This document shows positions 1 to 11,259 of a DNA stretch of 64,000 bases, one piece after another; positions within the stretch are counted from its first letter, which is position 1, and every line of letters starts with the position of its first letter. The translations under genes were made by a program, and so were the position numbers. Location of the stretch: NCBI GenBank assembly GCA_003993805.1, contig RSEF01000003.1, positions 65,873,818 through 65,937,817 of the forward strand, given 5' to 3'. Origin of the DNA: Himantopus leucocephalus (lineage: Eukaryota > Chordata > Aves > Charadriiformes > Recurvirostridae). The notes under the pieces were generated by a model, which was given only the letters and a program-made list of their open reading frames with translations, did no database searches and was not told the DNA's origin.

Positions 1-595
1 GAGGCCTGATTGAAATAGTAATGCAGTTGTCTAGGACTCAGGATATCTCAAGGCAAATCAGAAAAAAAATGGGAAGAAACACTGTTTCTGTTGGGACACG
101 CTCAAGTTTATTACTGGCCTAGAGCCAGGTATCAGTCAATTGATGTACTAGCTTGCACGCGCGTAAGGAGAATGCAGCGTGCCAAATAATTGCTAATCAC
201 ACTAGTAGTGCTTGAAGCAATTTACACATTCTACTAGTATTATAAGGCTGAAAGCTATTTTTAAAAAGCTAAAATGAATAAAACCAAGAAGTCACAGGCA
301 TATATGCAGAAACCCACAAACACCACAAGAAAACTGAAAACCTCCCATTAAATAAATTGCTGTGCCTGTTCTGTTAAGTTTTACTGAATTTAAATTGGTT
401 CTGAAGAAAACATCCTTGTTAACGGCATCCTAATTAGAACAAGATTGTGTTTGTACTAAAGCGTTATTTAATGGATTGATGGACATTACCTTGAATGAGT
501 TTTGCAGTGTGGAGGAGATCTGTTTATTCTAAAAGAAGGAAAGATCTGTTGGTTTTAAACGGCTGTAATTTTTGTTTCTTTGCTTAATTTGGTAG
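1..595 (+). other. PTPRK intron (partial)
   Basis: Intron upstream of the first exon in the window. It is AT-rich, with no coding segment or recognised repeat. It ends TTTGGTAG at the acceptor. Confidence 0.8.
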
Positions 596-745
596 GAGCA
601 GTACATCTTTATTCATGATGCCATTCTAGAAGCTTGCCTGTGTGGAGAAACTGCCATTCCTGTCTGCGAATTCAAAGCTGCTTATTTTGATATGATTAGA
701 ATAGACTCTCAGACAAACTCTTCGCATCTCAAAGATGAGTTTCAG
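596..745 (+). CDS. PTPRK: PTPRK coding exon: end of D1 and D1-D2 linker
   Basis: The exon encodes 50 residues beginning [20 protein letters not shown], typical of the end of the D1 domain and the linker. It starts after a TAG acceptor at 593-595 and ends ...KDEFQ before a GTATTC donor, which is a weak donor at positions +4 to +6. Both boundaries are phase 0. Earlier exons are outside the window. Confidence 0.92.
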
Positions 746-3700
746 GTATTCGCAGTTCCTACTAACCCTTCATATGACAAGCTTTTTTTTGCCTTCAGAT
801 ACAGCTAATTTATTTTAATGGAAAGATTTTTCATATCACGTTTATAGCATTTGGTCCCTTACTTTTAGACCACAAAATAAAGCACCCGTGTTTATGTGCT
901 TTGCAAAGTTGTTTTAAATATGGAATAACCTCCTTTGAATAAAATTGCAGTAAAAATCTGTCTGGAATAAAGACCACTGACTAGGAACCACAGAGAGTTT
1001 TGGCTTGCGTTTGCACAGCTAAAGCATAGCTTTTTAGGACTCCAAAGGATCCTCTTTGTTTTATTCCTTTTGGAGGGGACGGTGTCATGCGGAATCTGTT
1101 CAGTGGTACATGGAGCGCCTTTTACACCTGCAGCTTAACCCCCCTTGAAAAGCCCTATCATGTCCATCAAACAGATAGCAGCGCTTATTTGCTAATGTCT
1201 TCTTGCTAATGCCTCATGTTTTCCCATATTGCAATATTTTAAATTAAAACTTGGGGAATCTGGAGTCCATTGTCTGTTAGTTCAGCGGGCTAAAGCGAGC
1301 ATCCTTTCTCCCTTAGACCCTGAATTCTGTGACCCCTCGGCTGCAAGCGGAGGACTGCAGCATAGCCTGCTTGCCAAGGAACCACGACAAGAACCGCTTC
1401 ATGGATATGCTGCCACCTGACAGATGTCTGCCTTTCTTAATTACTATTGATGGGGAGAGCAGCAACTACATCAATGCTGCTCTTATGGATGTAAGAGACT
1501 GTCTTCTTTGTCTGTGTGGTGTGCCATGAAAAGCTGTGTAATACGAGAGAGAGCACTTGCTGGTTTAAGAAAGGGTAATTCTTTCTTACTGTAGTGCCCT
1601 GTAAAACAGTCCTAATGAAGACAGGTGGGGGGAATGGGTAAAAGAACCCACCAGCTTGTGTTACTTGTTTAGAAGGTTTGTTATCTTTAGTCTTTCGCAT
1701 CCTCGTGGGACCGACTGGAAATCTCCCATTTTCAGCAGCATTATATAAAGTTCTAGTGTCCAGCCCTCCAAATCTCAAATCTCAGCAGGATCTCAAAAAT
1801 CTGCTGTTTGTCAGGAAGTAAATATTACCTACCTGAGCATGAATTTACTATTGCTATTTTATAAGAAAGGCTATGTATATTGAGGCAGGAGAGAAACGGA
1901 AAGAAGGAAAAAATATTGTTTCTTTGGTATGTTTGGGGATAGGGTTGAGGTTTTTGTTGTTCATATTTTGAGTTGCAGCTCTTTAAAGTTGAAGTTTGAG
2001 CGACAGAAGTATTGTCAGGGGAAAAGGTAATTTAATGGGAAAAATGGAGGTGAACCTGCTTATAGGTGTCTGATCGATAAAGCAGTTCATCACATGTGCT
2101 GTCAGATACCTGCCTGCGCCTGCCATTAGCATGTCCAAAGTTAGGTCCCTAAAGCCACCTTTACAGTAAATACTTTAATATGTGGCCTGATTTCCAGGAG
2201 CATCTCCCCTTCCTCAGAAATGAAGTGCTGTCAGAAACTGCAGTGGAATAAAATGGCAAATAGCAGCAGAAGTCATTAGGACTGAATGGTATATTCATCC
2301 CTGAGTGCTGCCTGAGCTAGTGTAGGAAACATTTGAACTGCTAGCAAAATGCAATCCCTAATCTCACAATTAGCTATTGTGCCAGAAAAATAGAGGAGTA
2401 GCATGTGTGAGACCAATCTATTAGGGAGTCACTGGGGCTGAATGGATGAGTGAGAGCAGTAAGCAGAATTTTGGTAGCAACCAGAATTGTTTAGAATTGC
2501 AGTTAAAATTACATTAAGCACCTGCATAAAATTGGTGTGCTACGGACCAACCAACACAGTGGCACAGAGGAGTGTGGTTTGGGGAGAAAGGAAGACAACG
2601 CGGGCTGAACGGCTGGGTGGCAGGAGGACTCTGAGTGTGTAACAGTGTGTGGCAGGCAGGGACAGGAACCAAGCAATGTATTAATGGATGAGCAATCAGA
2701 GGCAAGTAAGGAAAGACAGAAATGGTAGTAATACAAGGAAAAAAGCAGCAGAAAAAAAGTAATACATTACAATGAAGGCATATAACAAGGCTATAAGTAC
2801 AGGGTTAAAACTATGGGTAATAAAAGTTTTTTCTTGTCCTTTTTCTTCTGTTTTTTTAAGGATGATTTATTTAGAGAGGGGGACCCCACTGCTGGGCAAG
2901 GAAAAGAGACTTTTGATAGCAAAATAGGAATGGAAACTTTCCTCTTTCCACAATGTACTTGTCCCTACATTCACACAAAAAGGTGTCTACTTCCCAGTGT
3001 GACAGTAGATCTCCTGCCTATTCTTTTTGAAAACCTAATCATCTCAATCTCAGTTAGTTCCCTTGTCTCAGAAAACACCAGAAAGGATGGGAAAGAGGGC
3101 TAGGAAAAGATCAGCTAGTACATATTTTATTTCTTAAAAATACAAGGGAAAAATCAATAGTGTTTGTTTCTTTTTGCTCCCTGGGCAGATCTAGGATCTA
3201 AGAAGTAGGACACAAGCTGTATGTCTGTCCTATTGCCCCCATATGCTTCCTGCGTTAGAAAAAGATAACAAACATAGATTAAAAAAAATTTGCCAGCTTT
3301 CTTATTCTGTTGTCAAATAAGTACTGATGCTATAGGCATTAATTTGTTATCTTCACAGTTTACAACAAGTTAGAAGGGTGAAAAAAGTTGTATGTTTCCC
3401 TTCCGGGCCTCACACTATGCTCTTCGGGGTTATGGTGATGCATTGCACGTGAGGATCCCTCCTATCAACCTTCAAACAAGCAAGCTTCCACACCAAAAGT
3501 GGTTTAGCTACCATATCAGGTCTTTCCCCAGGTTAATTTACTCTACTTATTTCAGTAAAAAATTGACCAAACTGCTTTTAGTACCAGCACGGATGCTAAA
3601 CACGGGGATGTCTGTGTTGCGTACAGCAGTCCCAGCATTTCATCTTCAAACTGGTGACTTACAATCCCATCCGCCTACAAGAATATTCACCATCTTACTC

Positions 3701-6700
3701 TGTTTCTCAGATTATATTGTCAGTGCTTCCTTGCCAGTTCATATCTGTATTCCTTCACTGCAGAACTCTTCAGCGCATTGTTGCAAATTGCCTGCAAAAA
3801 ACTTCTGATCTCTCCTCTTCTGCTTGCTGCTCGTAATACACGTGCTGCGGGGACTTAGCCCCTCTGCTATTAGTTGCATCTCAGCCAACCTATGTAAGGC
3901 TGGAAACCCCTATTTGCAGTTGTGTGTAACTCAGCATACAGAAAGCGGAATCTGCTGTCGGGACAGGAAATAGTATTTTGCTGTCTGACTTCTGCTTTCT
4001 GCTGGAAATGGGCCCCAGTAATCCTGAAGGTCAGTTCCATGAGTGATCCTGTGGTTATGGCACTGAAACAGAATTTGGGATTGAGCTGAGTCCCCGGTGC
4101 AGTCACAGAGCTCACGTGTAACCTGCTGTGGATGGGGTGACCTTCTGAGACCTCTGCACCCCTCTCTGCAACACGGGGAGATGGTTTTCTGCTCGGTCTC
4201 CTGGACACAGTGCCTGGAGCGGAGTTGTCCAAACCTCAGCTCAGCAAAGCCGTGAAGAGTGTCTTCAGTGCTCTGTGCGTATATGAACTGAAACAGGGCT
4301 TGGCCTGTAACAAGGCAGAAGGCAGACCTGAGCACAGTAACGTCTTTGTTCTTACTGGAGACAACAATGTAATTTTAACATCAGCTTTGGTGAAATCTGG
4401 TGTAACTGATGTCGCAGCTTTGTTCTATTTATGTGTTTTTTCTCTTGCAGTGTTTGAGTGGAAGTTATGAAGTACTTCCTCTACCGGTGCTAATAAAACC
4501 CTTTGCCTTTACAGAGCTACAGGCAGCCAGCAGCTTTTATTGTCACACAACATCCTTTACCAAACACTGTGAAAGATTTCTGGAGATTAGTGTATGACTA
4601 CGGCTGTACTTCTCTTGTGATGTTAAATGAAGTCGACTTAGCACAGGTTAGTTCGGGGCTCGAGTTTTCCGTGTACTGTCGCATGCTTTAATCACTCTGG
4701 ATCCACTACATGGTAAAAATGTAGAGCAGTGTAATGACTTTACAGTTATTCTCTGCTTTACAGCAACTAATTAACACTCATTGCTCAGTAAAGGTCAGGT
4801 GAGATGTCTGTAGTGGGATAAGGCAATGCTCAGGTTGTAACTTACCATTTAATGATGCCCGTTTTGCTCTGGCGCAGGGCTGCCCGCAATACTGGCCCGA
4901 GGAAGGGATACTGCGGTACGGTCCCATCCAAGTGGAATGCATGTCGTGTTCAATGGACTGTGATGTCATAAACCGAATTTTCAGGATATGCAATCTAACA
5001 AGAGTAAGCATTATCGTAACAATATGTAACAGAAAAAATGTCATTTTTAACACTCTCTAGGCTCTTGTGGGTTTTAATTTTGAATAATAATAAAATGCTA
5101 ATGTTCTTAAGACATTACCCAGAAAAGATTCAATCAAGCATCGATATCTAATACAAATTTGTAGTACCTTTCTATAGCTGCACGCTAAGCAGAGAGAACA
5201 GTAAGGTGAATGACTGTTGTTCTGTGACATTCTCCCTGATGAGTAGAAGATGTATGAGTATTCTGTTTGTTCGGTGTGCAGTGAAAGAAATATCCCTGTA
5301 ATGAACATGTAGTGACAGGTATTTAATTCATAGCTTCCATAAGACATCTTCCGTGGTGTAGCAGGAACCGGAGCGCTGAGGCTGGTTATGGAACCAGCAC
5401 CGTCGCAGCCTAAGATGCGAGAACCACAACATAAAAGGAAGATTGTGGCACCCTGCAAAGCAGGGTGTGAAAAAACTCTGAAAGCTCCTCTGCCTCTGAA
5501 GGGTTCTGCACCACTGTGCCTCGACCTACGTTTATTGTCTTTTTCTCAACTTCAGTAGCAGAGCCAGTCTTGCATTCTTGTCAGCTCTTTCACACCTTGC
5601 ACCATGTCATCTTTTTGGTGTCCCATAGCGTTTCACACTATCGCAGCATCTTCTCAAACCCTGTTTGCAATGCAGTGTCTCCTCCTTTAGCTCACCTCTA
5701 TAAATCACTTGTTTATGTTGCCTACAGGTAAAGAGTTACAGATGCATGTGCCACCATTATATGTACAGTTGACCAGCAATCCCTATTTTACTTACCATTA
5801 CTACTTTGTATCTTTCATCCAGTACTGAACTTACACACCACCAATTGCTACTTGGAGTATATGTTTAACTTTCATTAATGTTGAAGAATAGCTGTGGGGA
5901 AAACTGATTTCTGTGCATAAAAAGGTTGTGGGTTTTTTTCTTTTCTTTTGGTCACATTTTCATTTTTCAAAGCTCAGAGATCGGTTTGCGTGCGGCGAGT
6001 GTTTTATCCAAACCTTCATTTTGCTTATATTCAGAGCTGAGAAAAACATTTTCAGCTCTTCATAGCTTGTTTAGAAACTACAGGAAGCTAAGGTGTAGGC
6101 ACGCTGGCAAATATTACATCATAGCACTTTTCTTTGTTGTATTTTAAGACTTCCTCTTTTTTGGGGGGTTCATTTCTTATTTTCATTTTTTCCATTTCTT
6201 CTCTTTTGCGATGTTTTGATTTTCTACTCCTCAACTTCTCTTTGTCTCCCATGCCTGTTTGCCTTTACGTCTTGCTTCTAAATATCTCCCCACTCTGTCC
6301 TTGCTTTTCTAAAATCCACACTCCTACTCCTTTTCGTCTTCTTCAGCTCCAAGAAACTGAATAGGCTATTTACTCTTTCAGTTATTGAGGCCTTTCTTGT
6401 GACAGTCTTAATTCTATTCAAAGTTCTCCCTGTGCAGCATCTAGCACATGGGAGGCTCAGAGACTCACAGCAAGGCTCTCATGATTACCATAGTCTGGCA
6501 AAAAGGGAATACTTCAAGGAAAATAGTCATATTTGTACACCAATATTACTTGCTGTTTATTTATAATAGGGTTAGTTCATGCATGGGAGCCAAAGGTATG
6601 TCTCTTCATTTCTGTAGGTCTAAGAATGTGATGTTTTTAGTTGATGTTAAGGATAGAAACCCTTGACACATAGAATCTGGGGAAATTGTCCATTTAGAAG

Positions 6701-9700
6701 AAATCAGGATAGGTTACATTAGTAATTGATGAACTGTGGATTGATAAACTGTGATGTTGTCTTTAGTGTAGTTCCCTTTTTTCCTTTTTTGACATCTTCC
6801 TTGAGCTCAGGTGATATGAATTAATGGAGACCCAACCATGCAATGTATATACATTTTGGAGTCTGTCCATAATATAAACACTAAGGTTTCATATACACTT
6901 AGGTTTGTATTTTGATTTTCTAAACCAAGATGTAAAGGCGCCATATTGACCTAAAGCTCTTTGGTTTCCCTCAGCCACAAGAGGGCTATCTGATGGTGCA
7001 GCAATTCCAGTATTTGGGATGGGCTTCTCACAGAGATGTACCAGCTTCCAAGAGATCCTTCTTGAAGTTAATTCTCCAGGTTGAAAAATGGCAAGAGGAA
7101 TGTGAAGAAGGGGAGGGCCGGACCATCATCCATTGCCTGTGAGTAATTGGCAGAAAGTCAAAATGCTTCTCTTCAAATAAATAGTTATAAATTAGCTCTT
7201 GTTTTAAATTCAAGCAGTATTCTCATGGCTACATTCTTTTGCACGTGCCCTTGTTTCTTTTATTTAAAAAAACCAACCAAACAAACAATAAAATACTACT
7301 GCTACTGTAGGTTGGCTTTTGGTCAACTTTCGGATACTTCTGTGTCAGGTCAAGGCACCATGGGAATGAGTATTTTGGACATGATACTACAGTGATACTG
7401 TGTATTGTCTCCTTCTGTACATAATAGCATGTTTTTCAGATACAAAATGTGTACAGATCAATTTCTTCTGTGTGGTTTCAGTAAGGAAGTCTTTCATGCA
7501 GAGTGCGAACTGGTTATTTTTTGTGTATCTCTTGCATATCGTGTGTTGCATTTTTTCCAGAAGGCCTATTATATTTTAAGGGTTTTAGAATGAAAGCTAT
7601 GGATATATGAAATCAGAGAAAAGCTCTGTAATACAGTACGTACGTGATCCTAAAACTATCGTTGGTAAAGGACCACTGGCTACTTATCTGAGCCTGATAT
7701 TTAAATGGGAGCTGGTTTGGGAGTTTTGAAAAGGTGGCATCTTTTTCTCCCTAAGCAGAGAATGACCAATCCCTCTTCTACCTTATTTAAATATAAAGTT
7801 TAAAACTTAGAAATTGAACTACATATTTCTCCTTACTTTTAAAAAAAGGCTTCTGTTTAAATATTCAAAATTAACTTGTAGCCCCTTTCTGCCCACACCT
7901 CCTCATTATCCGTGGAATCTTCTGGCTAATTTAAACTTAATAAGAAGAAATACCTACCTGTATTTCTTTGAAATGAAGATTAAAATAGTTCAGAAGTGTC
8001 CCCAAAAGTCAACAAGATAGCTAATCGGTGATGCCTTGGCATTACTCTGGGTAGATAGTCCTCATACTGTACCTCACTTTAAGTGAGTCTCTTTCAAGAA
8101 CTAAGTGAAAAATGTTGTACTTGCCATTGAGCTTGGTTTTAATTTCTAACGTTGTACTTGCCATTGAACTTATTTTTTTATTTCTACTGCCTATGTAAAT
8201 TAGGCTATAGCATAGCTGGGTGGCATGGCGGGCTGTAAGGACAGAACTCAAAAGAAGTAATTGAAAGGAAGGTCAGAAACAGCAAATATCTCAGACCAAA
8301 CCCTCTGGAGCTGCAAGGAGATTGCGAAAGCCTAGTCTCCCTGTGAGACTCACGAACCACTCATGCTTACAGAGTGAGAGAAATGTGTTTTGGATCCTGT
8401 CTTATGCCACAATGACGTTTAACCAGCTCTCTTCCTTGTGTACAGAAACGGCGGTGGCCGGAGTGGGATGTTCTGTGCCATTGGCATTGTGGTTGAGACT
8501 GTAAAAAGGCAGAACGTGGTGGACGTTTTCCACGCCGTGAAGACTTTGCGGAACAGTAAGCCCAACATGGTAGAAACTCCGGTAAGCACCAGCCTGTTGG
8601 CGTTACTGCAAACAGCCAGGGAGCCAGAGGCTCTCTTGTGTGAGCTGCGTTGTCAGTCCTGTGCCCACAAAACAGAGCAAACCTATGTTGGGCCACAAGA
8701 AGAAAGGGATGTTTATTGAGTGTATGCAGAAGTCAGCACCATGAGAAGCCAGGCTAAGCATTTTACGCTACTTTTCTTGTAGTGGTACTGTGCTTTTCTC
8801 GGAAAACATTCTGAGTTAACAGAATGCACTTTAATCTCCCAAAATAACCTGATCTATTTGAAGAGAAGTTGCAGCGGGTTGTGTTCACATAAACAGCCTT
8901 GAAATTTTACGGAGCAAGGCATTTCTTCTTGGTAGGAATAAGCTGTAAAGTCCAGATTAGTAGCTGGAGATGGGACTATTTTACTTCTTAATAACAGCTG
9001 CTGTTTTGGAAGCTGTATTGAATAATGATAATGTTTGTTACTCGGATTTGTAGTAGTCAAAATGATACCTGAGAACTTTCAAATCCAAGACTTGCAGCTA
9101 GTACGTTGCAAATGAATATGAAGAATCATTTAGGTTGGAAAAAAGTCCCTTAAGATCATTGAGTCCAACAGTTAACCTAAATAATAAACAATATAAACAA
9201 TAAAATCATATAAACAATATGAGCCTGAATTAGCAAAACCACAAAAGTAAATATTTGTATGTACATTGCTAGAACTCAAAATAACCTTCACTCTTCTGGT
9301 CAGTCTTTATGCCTACAGTATGAGTTTATATCCATCCGTGTGGTCACTTCAGTCACAAAAGCTGAACGCTGTGGAACATCCTTAAAAAAATTCTTCCAAG
9401 TGGATTTTTTTTTCCTTCCTGTAGGTGAATGAGAAAGCAGGTTTGACAGTGTTTGGGAGTTTCTGCCATTTGACTCTCACACTGCCAGCAGCCAGTGTCA
9501 CTTTTCAGCCAGATGGCTGCCTACAGCATAAAAATCAGGGATGCCAGTTGAAATTAAAAGCGTTTTGCAGTTTATGCATAGTGAAAATTGCTGCTGACCT
9601 GGTGAACTTGCATGCTGAGCAAAATGGCTGTAGCTGCCTCTTCCCATATTGCCCTTTTTTGTAGGTGTCACTGTTTGCTTGGTATCAAGTGGCATGTTTT

Positions 9701-11093
9701 GCTTAATTATTGTGCATCACTTCCAACCCTTGCCATCACATGAATTAAGAAGATGGTTAAAATGTTAACAGGTAGAGCTTCTTGTAGCAGCAGTGACATT
9801 GGGCTAAGTACTGCTGGTTTTGCCACAAATACTTTGCAATCTGCTGTGCCATAGACATCTGAGACACAACATATTGAATTGCTGCCTGGATTTCAGTTCA
9901 CTGCTATGAAGAAAATAGGTCAGATCACATGGAAAATTACTTGTGTCACTGTAAAGGGAGGCCAAGGTAGATTGTATGTGTTTCTGATAAATGGTCTGTA
10001 AACTTGTATTTCGTTTCAAAATAGTCCTGAATTCCATTGTAGCTTTAGTCTGCATTTACTGAATTTACATAGTTACGTGTTTCTGTTGTGTGGGTTTTTA
10101 TTCAGAACTCTTGAACAGCAGCAGCTGTTGAGTCGTTAGTTAGAAAACAAACCAGGAAAACCAATATATAACACTGTCATGTGCCCTACATTCAGCAACT
10201 TGATCAGATAACGAAAAAGAGCAGCGCAATAAAGCCTTTAAGATATCCCCACCACTTCCTGCTAATGGATCACGCTGGCTTCCTTTGCAAACAAAAATAA
10301 ATCACAAAAGCAGATGCATTTTGTTAGATCGTAAGGACAATAGAGATTGTATTATTTTCCTTGGGTTTTCTTTTCTTCTTGCCCTCTCCTCTCTCCTTCC
10401 TCCTCCCTCTCCCCCAGTATCAGCTCTGAACAGCTGCCTTGTTAAGGAGAAATACTAACCATGATGAAATTTTGAGCTTTAACTTCCCTTTTAAATGTGC
10501 ATCTGATCTCTTGGACGTTACATTGACATGACTGTACAAAGGGGCTGTGGGCCCAGAGCAGCTTTGTGTCACAGCTTAGCGTTCCCTAGCCATTCCCTGG
10601 CTGTCCGAGCAGCAGGCACTGGTTAACTGCTCAGTATCAGCTAACTTAAATGTAAAAGGTATATCTGAGTCAGGGTGCTTTCGCTGCAAGAATGCTCTGA
10701 CTGATAGGAGAACTTCTCATGTTTGATAAACCAGTTCAGAAGCTGAAAAAATCAGAGAAGCAAATCATTGCATTTCATGGTCAGGGTTTTTTTCCAGTTC
10801 GTTGGTTAGCGTGAGTTTTTAAATCAGAGCTGGTTATATACCTGTGTAGTAGGGGGGGGGGAACAACCAAAGGAAAAAAAAAACAAACCCAAAACCAAAA
10901 AGAAAACCCAAGCATGTCACGCTTGAAGTTAAAATTGCATAGTAGTTAGCAAAGACTATTCTTGTTTGTAGATATTGCTGCTAATACTTTAGAATCTTAA
11001 TTTAACTTCTCTTTTTTTTTTTCCTCTTTCCCCTTAAAGGAGCAATATCGCTTCTGCTACGATGTTGCGCTGGAGTACTTGGAATCCTCTTAG
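596..11093 (+). CDS. PTPRK: Receptor-type protein tyrosine phosphatase kappa, last seven coding exons (5' partial)
   Basis: Spliced coding sequence: 596-745, 1317-1490, 4515-4646, 4878-5003, 6975-7138, 8446-8581, 11040-11093. It totals 936 nt (311 residues plus TAG). All junctions are GT-AG and the reading phase is continuous. The product is the C-terminal part of an R2B-type receptor phosphatase: the D1-D2 linker, then the full membrane-distal D2 domain. The signature loop HC-LNGGG-RSG is at fragment residues 247-256, so Cys248 and Arg254 are kept. The WPD loop reads WASHRDVP (210-217), lacking the general-acid Asp at its usual place, and the KNRY pTyr loop reads KNRF (75-78). In this family D2 is thought to be catalytically weak or inactive and to act in regulation and substrate binding, while D1 does the catalysis. 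The receptor mediates homophilic cell adhesion and dephosphorylates junctional substrates such as catenins. The ending ALEYLESS and the downstream THEMIS neighbour favour PTPRK over PTPRM, PTPRT or PTPRU. The ectodomain, transmembrane segment and D1 lie left of the window. Confidence 0.93.
746..1316 (+). other. PTPRK intron
   Basis: A 571-bp intron between the linker exon and the first D2 exon. I see no repeat or other feature in it. Confidence 0.85.
1317..1490 (+). CDS. PTPRK: PTPRK coding exon: start of D2
   Basis: The exon encodes 58 residues, [13 protein letters not shown] at the start and [12 protein letters not shown] at the end. It carries the pTyr-loop equivalent DKNRF, where active PTP domains have KNRY. 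The acceptor CCCTTAG and donor GTAAGA are good consensus sites. The phase is 0 on both sides. Confidence 0.93.
1491..4514 (+). other. PTPRK intron
   Basis: A 3.0-kb intron. Open frames up to about 138 codons (near 3392-3808) have no recognisable family or splice support. No mobile element was recognised. Confidence 0.85.
4515..4646 (+). CDS. PTPRK: PTPRK coding exon: D2 core, QHPLPNT segment
   Basis: The exon encodes 44 residues starting [18 protein letters not shown] and ending NEVDLAQ. This is the conserved strand-helix core of PTP domains (the family's FI.TQ.P...T..DFW signature). Acceptor TTTACAG, donor GTTAGT, phase 0 on both sides. Confidence 0.93.
4878..5003 (+). CDS. PTPRK: PTPRK coding exon: D2 middle
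   Basis: The exon encodes 42 residues from [10 protein letters not shown] to [13 protein letters not shown] corresponds to the conserved C.QYWP motif of PTP domains, and here the Cys is kept. Acceptor GGCGCAG, donor GTAAGC, phase 0. The intron before it is only 231 bp. Confidence 0.93.
5004..6974 (+). other. PTPRK intron
   Basis: A 2.0-kb intron. A pyrimidine-rich segment (about 6150-6350) stands out, but nothing that I can name. Confidence 0.85.
6975..7138 (+). CDS. PTPRK: PTPRK coding exon: D2 pseudo-WPD loop and catalytic Cys
   Basis: The exon encodes 54 residues plus two bases of a split Leu codon, from [20 protein letters not shown] to EGRTIIHC(L). It contains the degenerate WPD loop (WASHRDVP) and ends one residue after the signature-loop Cys, so an intron splits the PTP signature motif. 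The donor is a perfect GTGAGT. The exon ends in phase 2. Confidence 0.93.
7139..8445 (+). other. PTPRK intron splitting the PTP signature motif
   Basis: A 1.3-kb phase-2 intron between the signature Cys exon and the Arg exon. It contains the 37-bp-period duplication listed separately. Confidence 0.85.
8114..8187. repeat. 37-bp imperfect tandem duplication
   Basis: The block GTTGTACTTGCCATTGA starts at 8114 and again at 8151, each followed by a related T-rich stretch ending TTTCTA. Two copies at period 37 lie inside a PTPRK intron. Confidence 0.75.
8446..8581 (+). CDS. PTPRK: PTPRK coding exon: D2 signature loop completion
   Basis: One base completes the split Leu codon, then 45 residues follow, [19 protein letters not shown] to NMVETP. 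NGGGRSG supplies the signature-loop Arg and the following Ser, where active domains have R[ST]G. Acceptor GTGTACAG, donor GTAAGC, ending in phase 0. Confidence 0.93.
9122..9178 (-). mobile_element. Short CR1 LINE 3'-end fragment
   Basis: AGAATCATTTAGGTTGGAA, then a degenerate GACCTTAAGATCAT-type segment and GAGTCCAAC, matches the reverse complement of the avian CR1 3' terminus. The same landmark block occurs in the larger CR1 at 44.7 kb. Only about 57 bp remain, the usual heavy 5' truncation. Confidence 0.7.
9180..9222. repeat. AT-rich simple repeat (ATAAACAAT type)
   Basis: Several copies of an ATAAACAAT-like unit directly abut the CR1 fragment. It is low complexity. Confidence 0.6.
10852..10911. 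repeat. G10 run followed by A/C-rich low-complexity tract
   Basis: Ten consecutive G at 10852-10861 are followed by about 50 bp made almost entirely of A and C. This is an intronic homopolymer, about 130 bp upstream of the last-exon pyrimidine tract. Confidence 0.7.
11040..11093 (+). CDS. PTPRK: PTPRK last coding exon with stop
   Basis: The exon encodes [17 protein letters not shown] followed by TAG at 11091-11093. The acceptor sits behind a long pyrimidine tract ending CCCTTAAAG. The C-terminal ending LESS is the one I associate with PTPRK among the R2B phosphatases. The exon continues directly into the 3' UTR. Confidence 0.93.
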   Translation, partial: EQYRFCYDVALEYLESS

Positions 11094-11182
11094 TTGGAAT
11101 GGATGTGACAAAGTTCACCAAATACATGAATCTCAATAAGCTGTTTTGACAACAGCTCTTGATCCTGTGAAGAAAGATTTTA

Positions 11183-11204
11183 GGGGAAGAGGGGGGTGGG
11201 AGGG
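11183..11204 (+). promoter_or_regulatory. G-quadruplex-type motif in PTPRK 3' UTR
   Basis: Four G-runs of 3-6 bases (GGGG, GGGGGG, GGG, GGG) are separated by loops of 4, 1 and 1 bases. It begins 90 nt after the PTPRK stop codon on the mRNA-sense strand. It satisfies the usual G3+N1-7 pattern. A function in translation, decay or poly(A) choice is only inferred. Confidence 0.5.
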
Positions 11205-11253
11205 ATTTTAAATTTTAAATGCAAAGTATTTTTCTTATGAAGTTGTGTATCTT

Positions 11254-11259
11254 AATAAA
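11254..11259 (+). terminator. Proximal poly(A) signal AATAAA of PTPRK
   Basis: A canonical AATAAA lies 160 nt after the stop codon and is followed within 15-25 nt by a T/G-rich stretch. It could produce a short 3' UTR. Usage cannot be read from sequence alone. Confidence 0.45.

Larger units (their letters stand above)
8582..11039 (+). other. Last PTPRK intron
   Basis: A 2.5-kb intron. It holds a short CR1 3'-end fragment, an A/T simple repeat, a run of ten G, and a long pyrimidine tract before the acceptor. No coding segment was seen. Confidence 0.85.
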
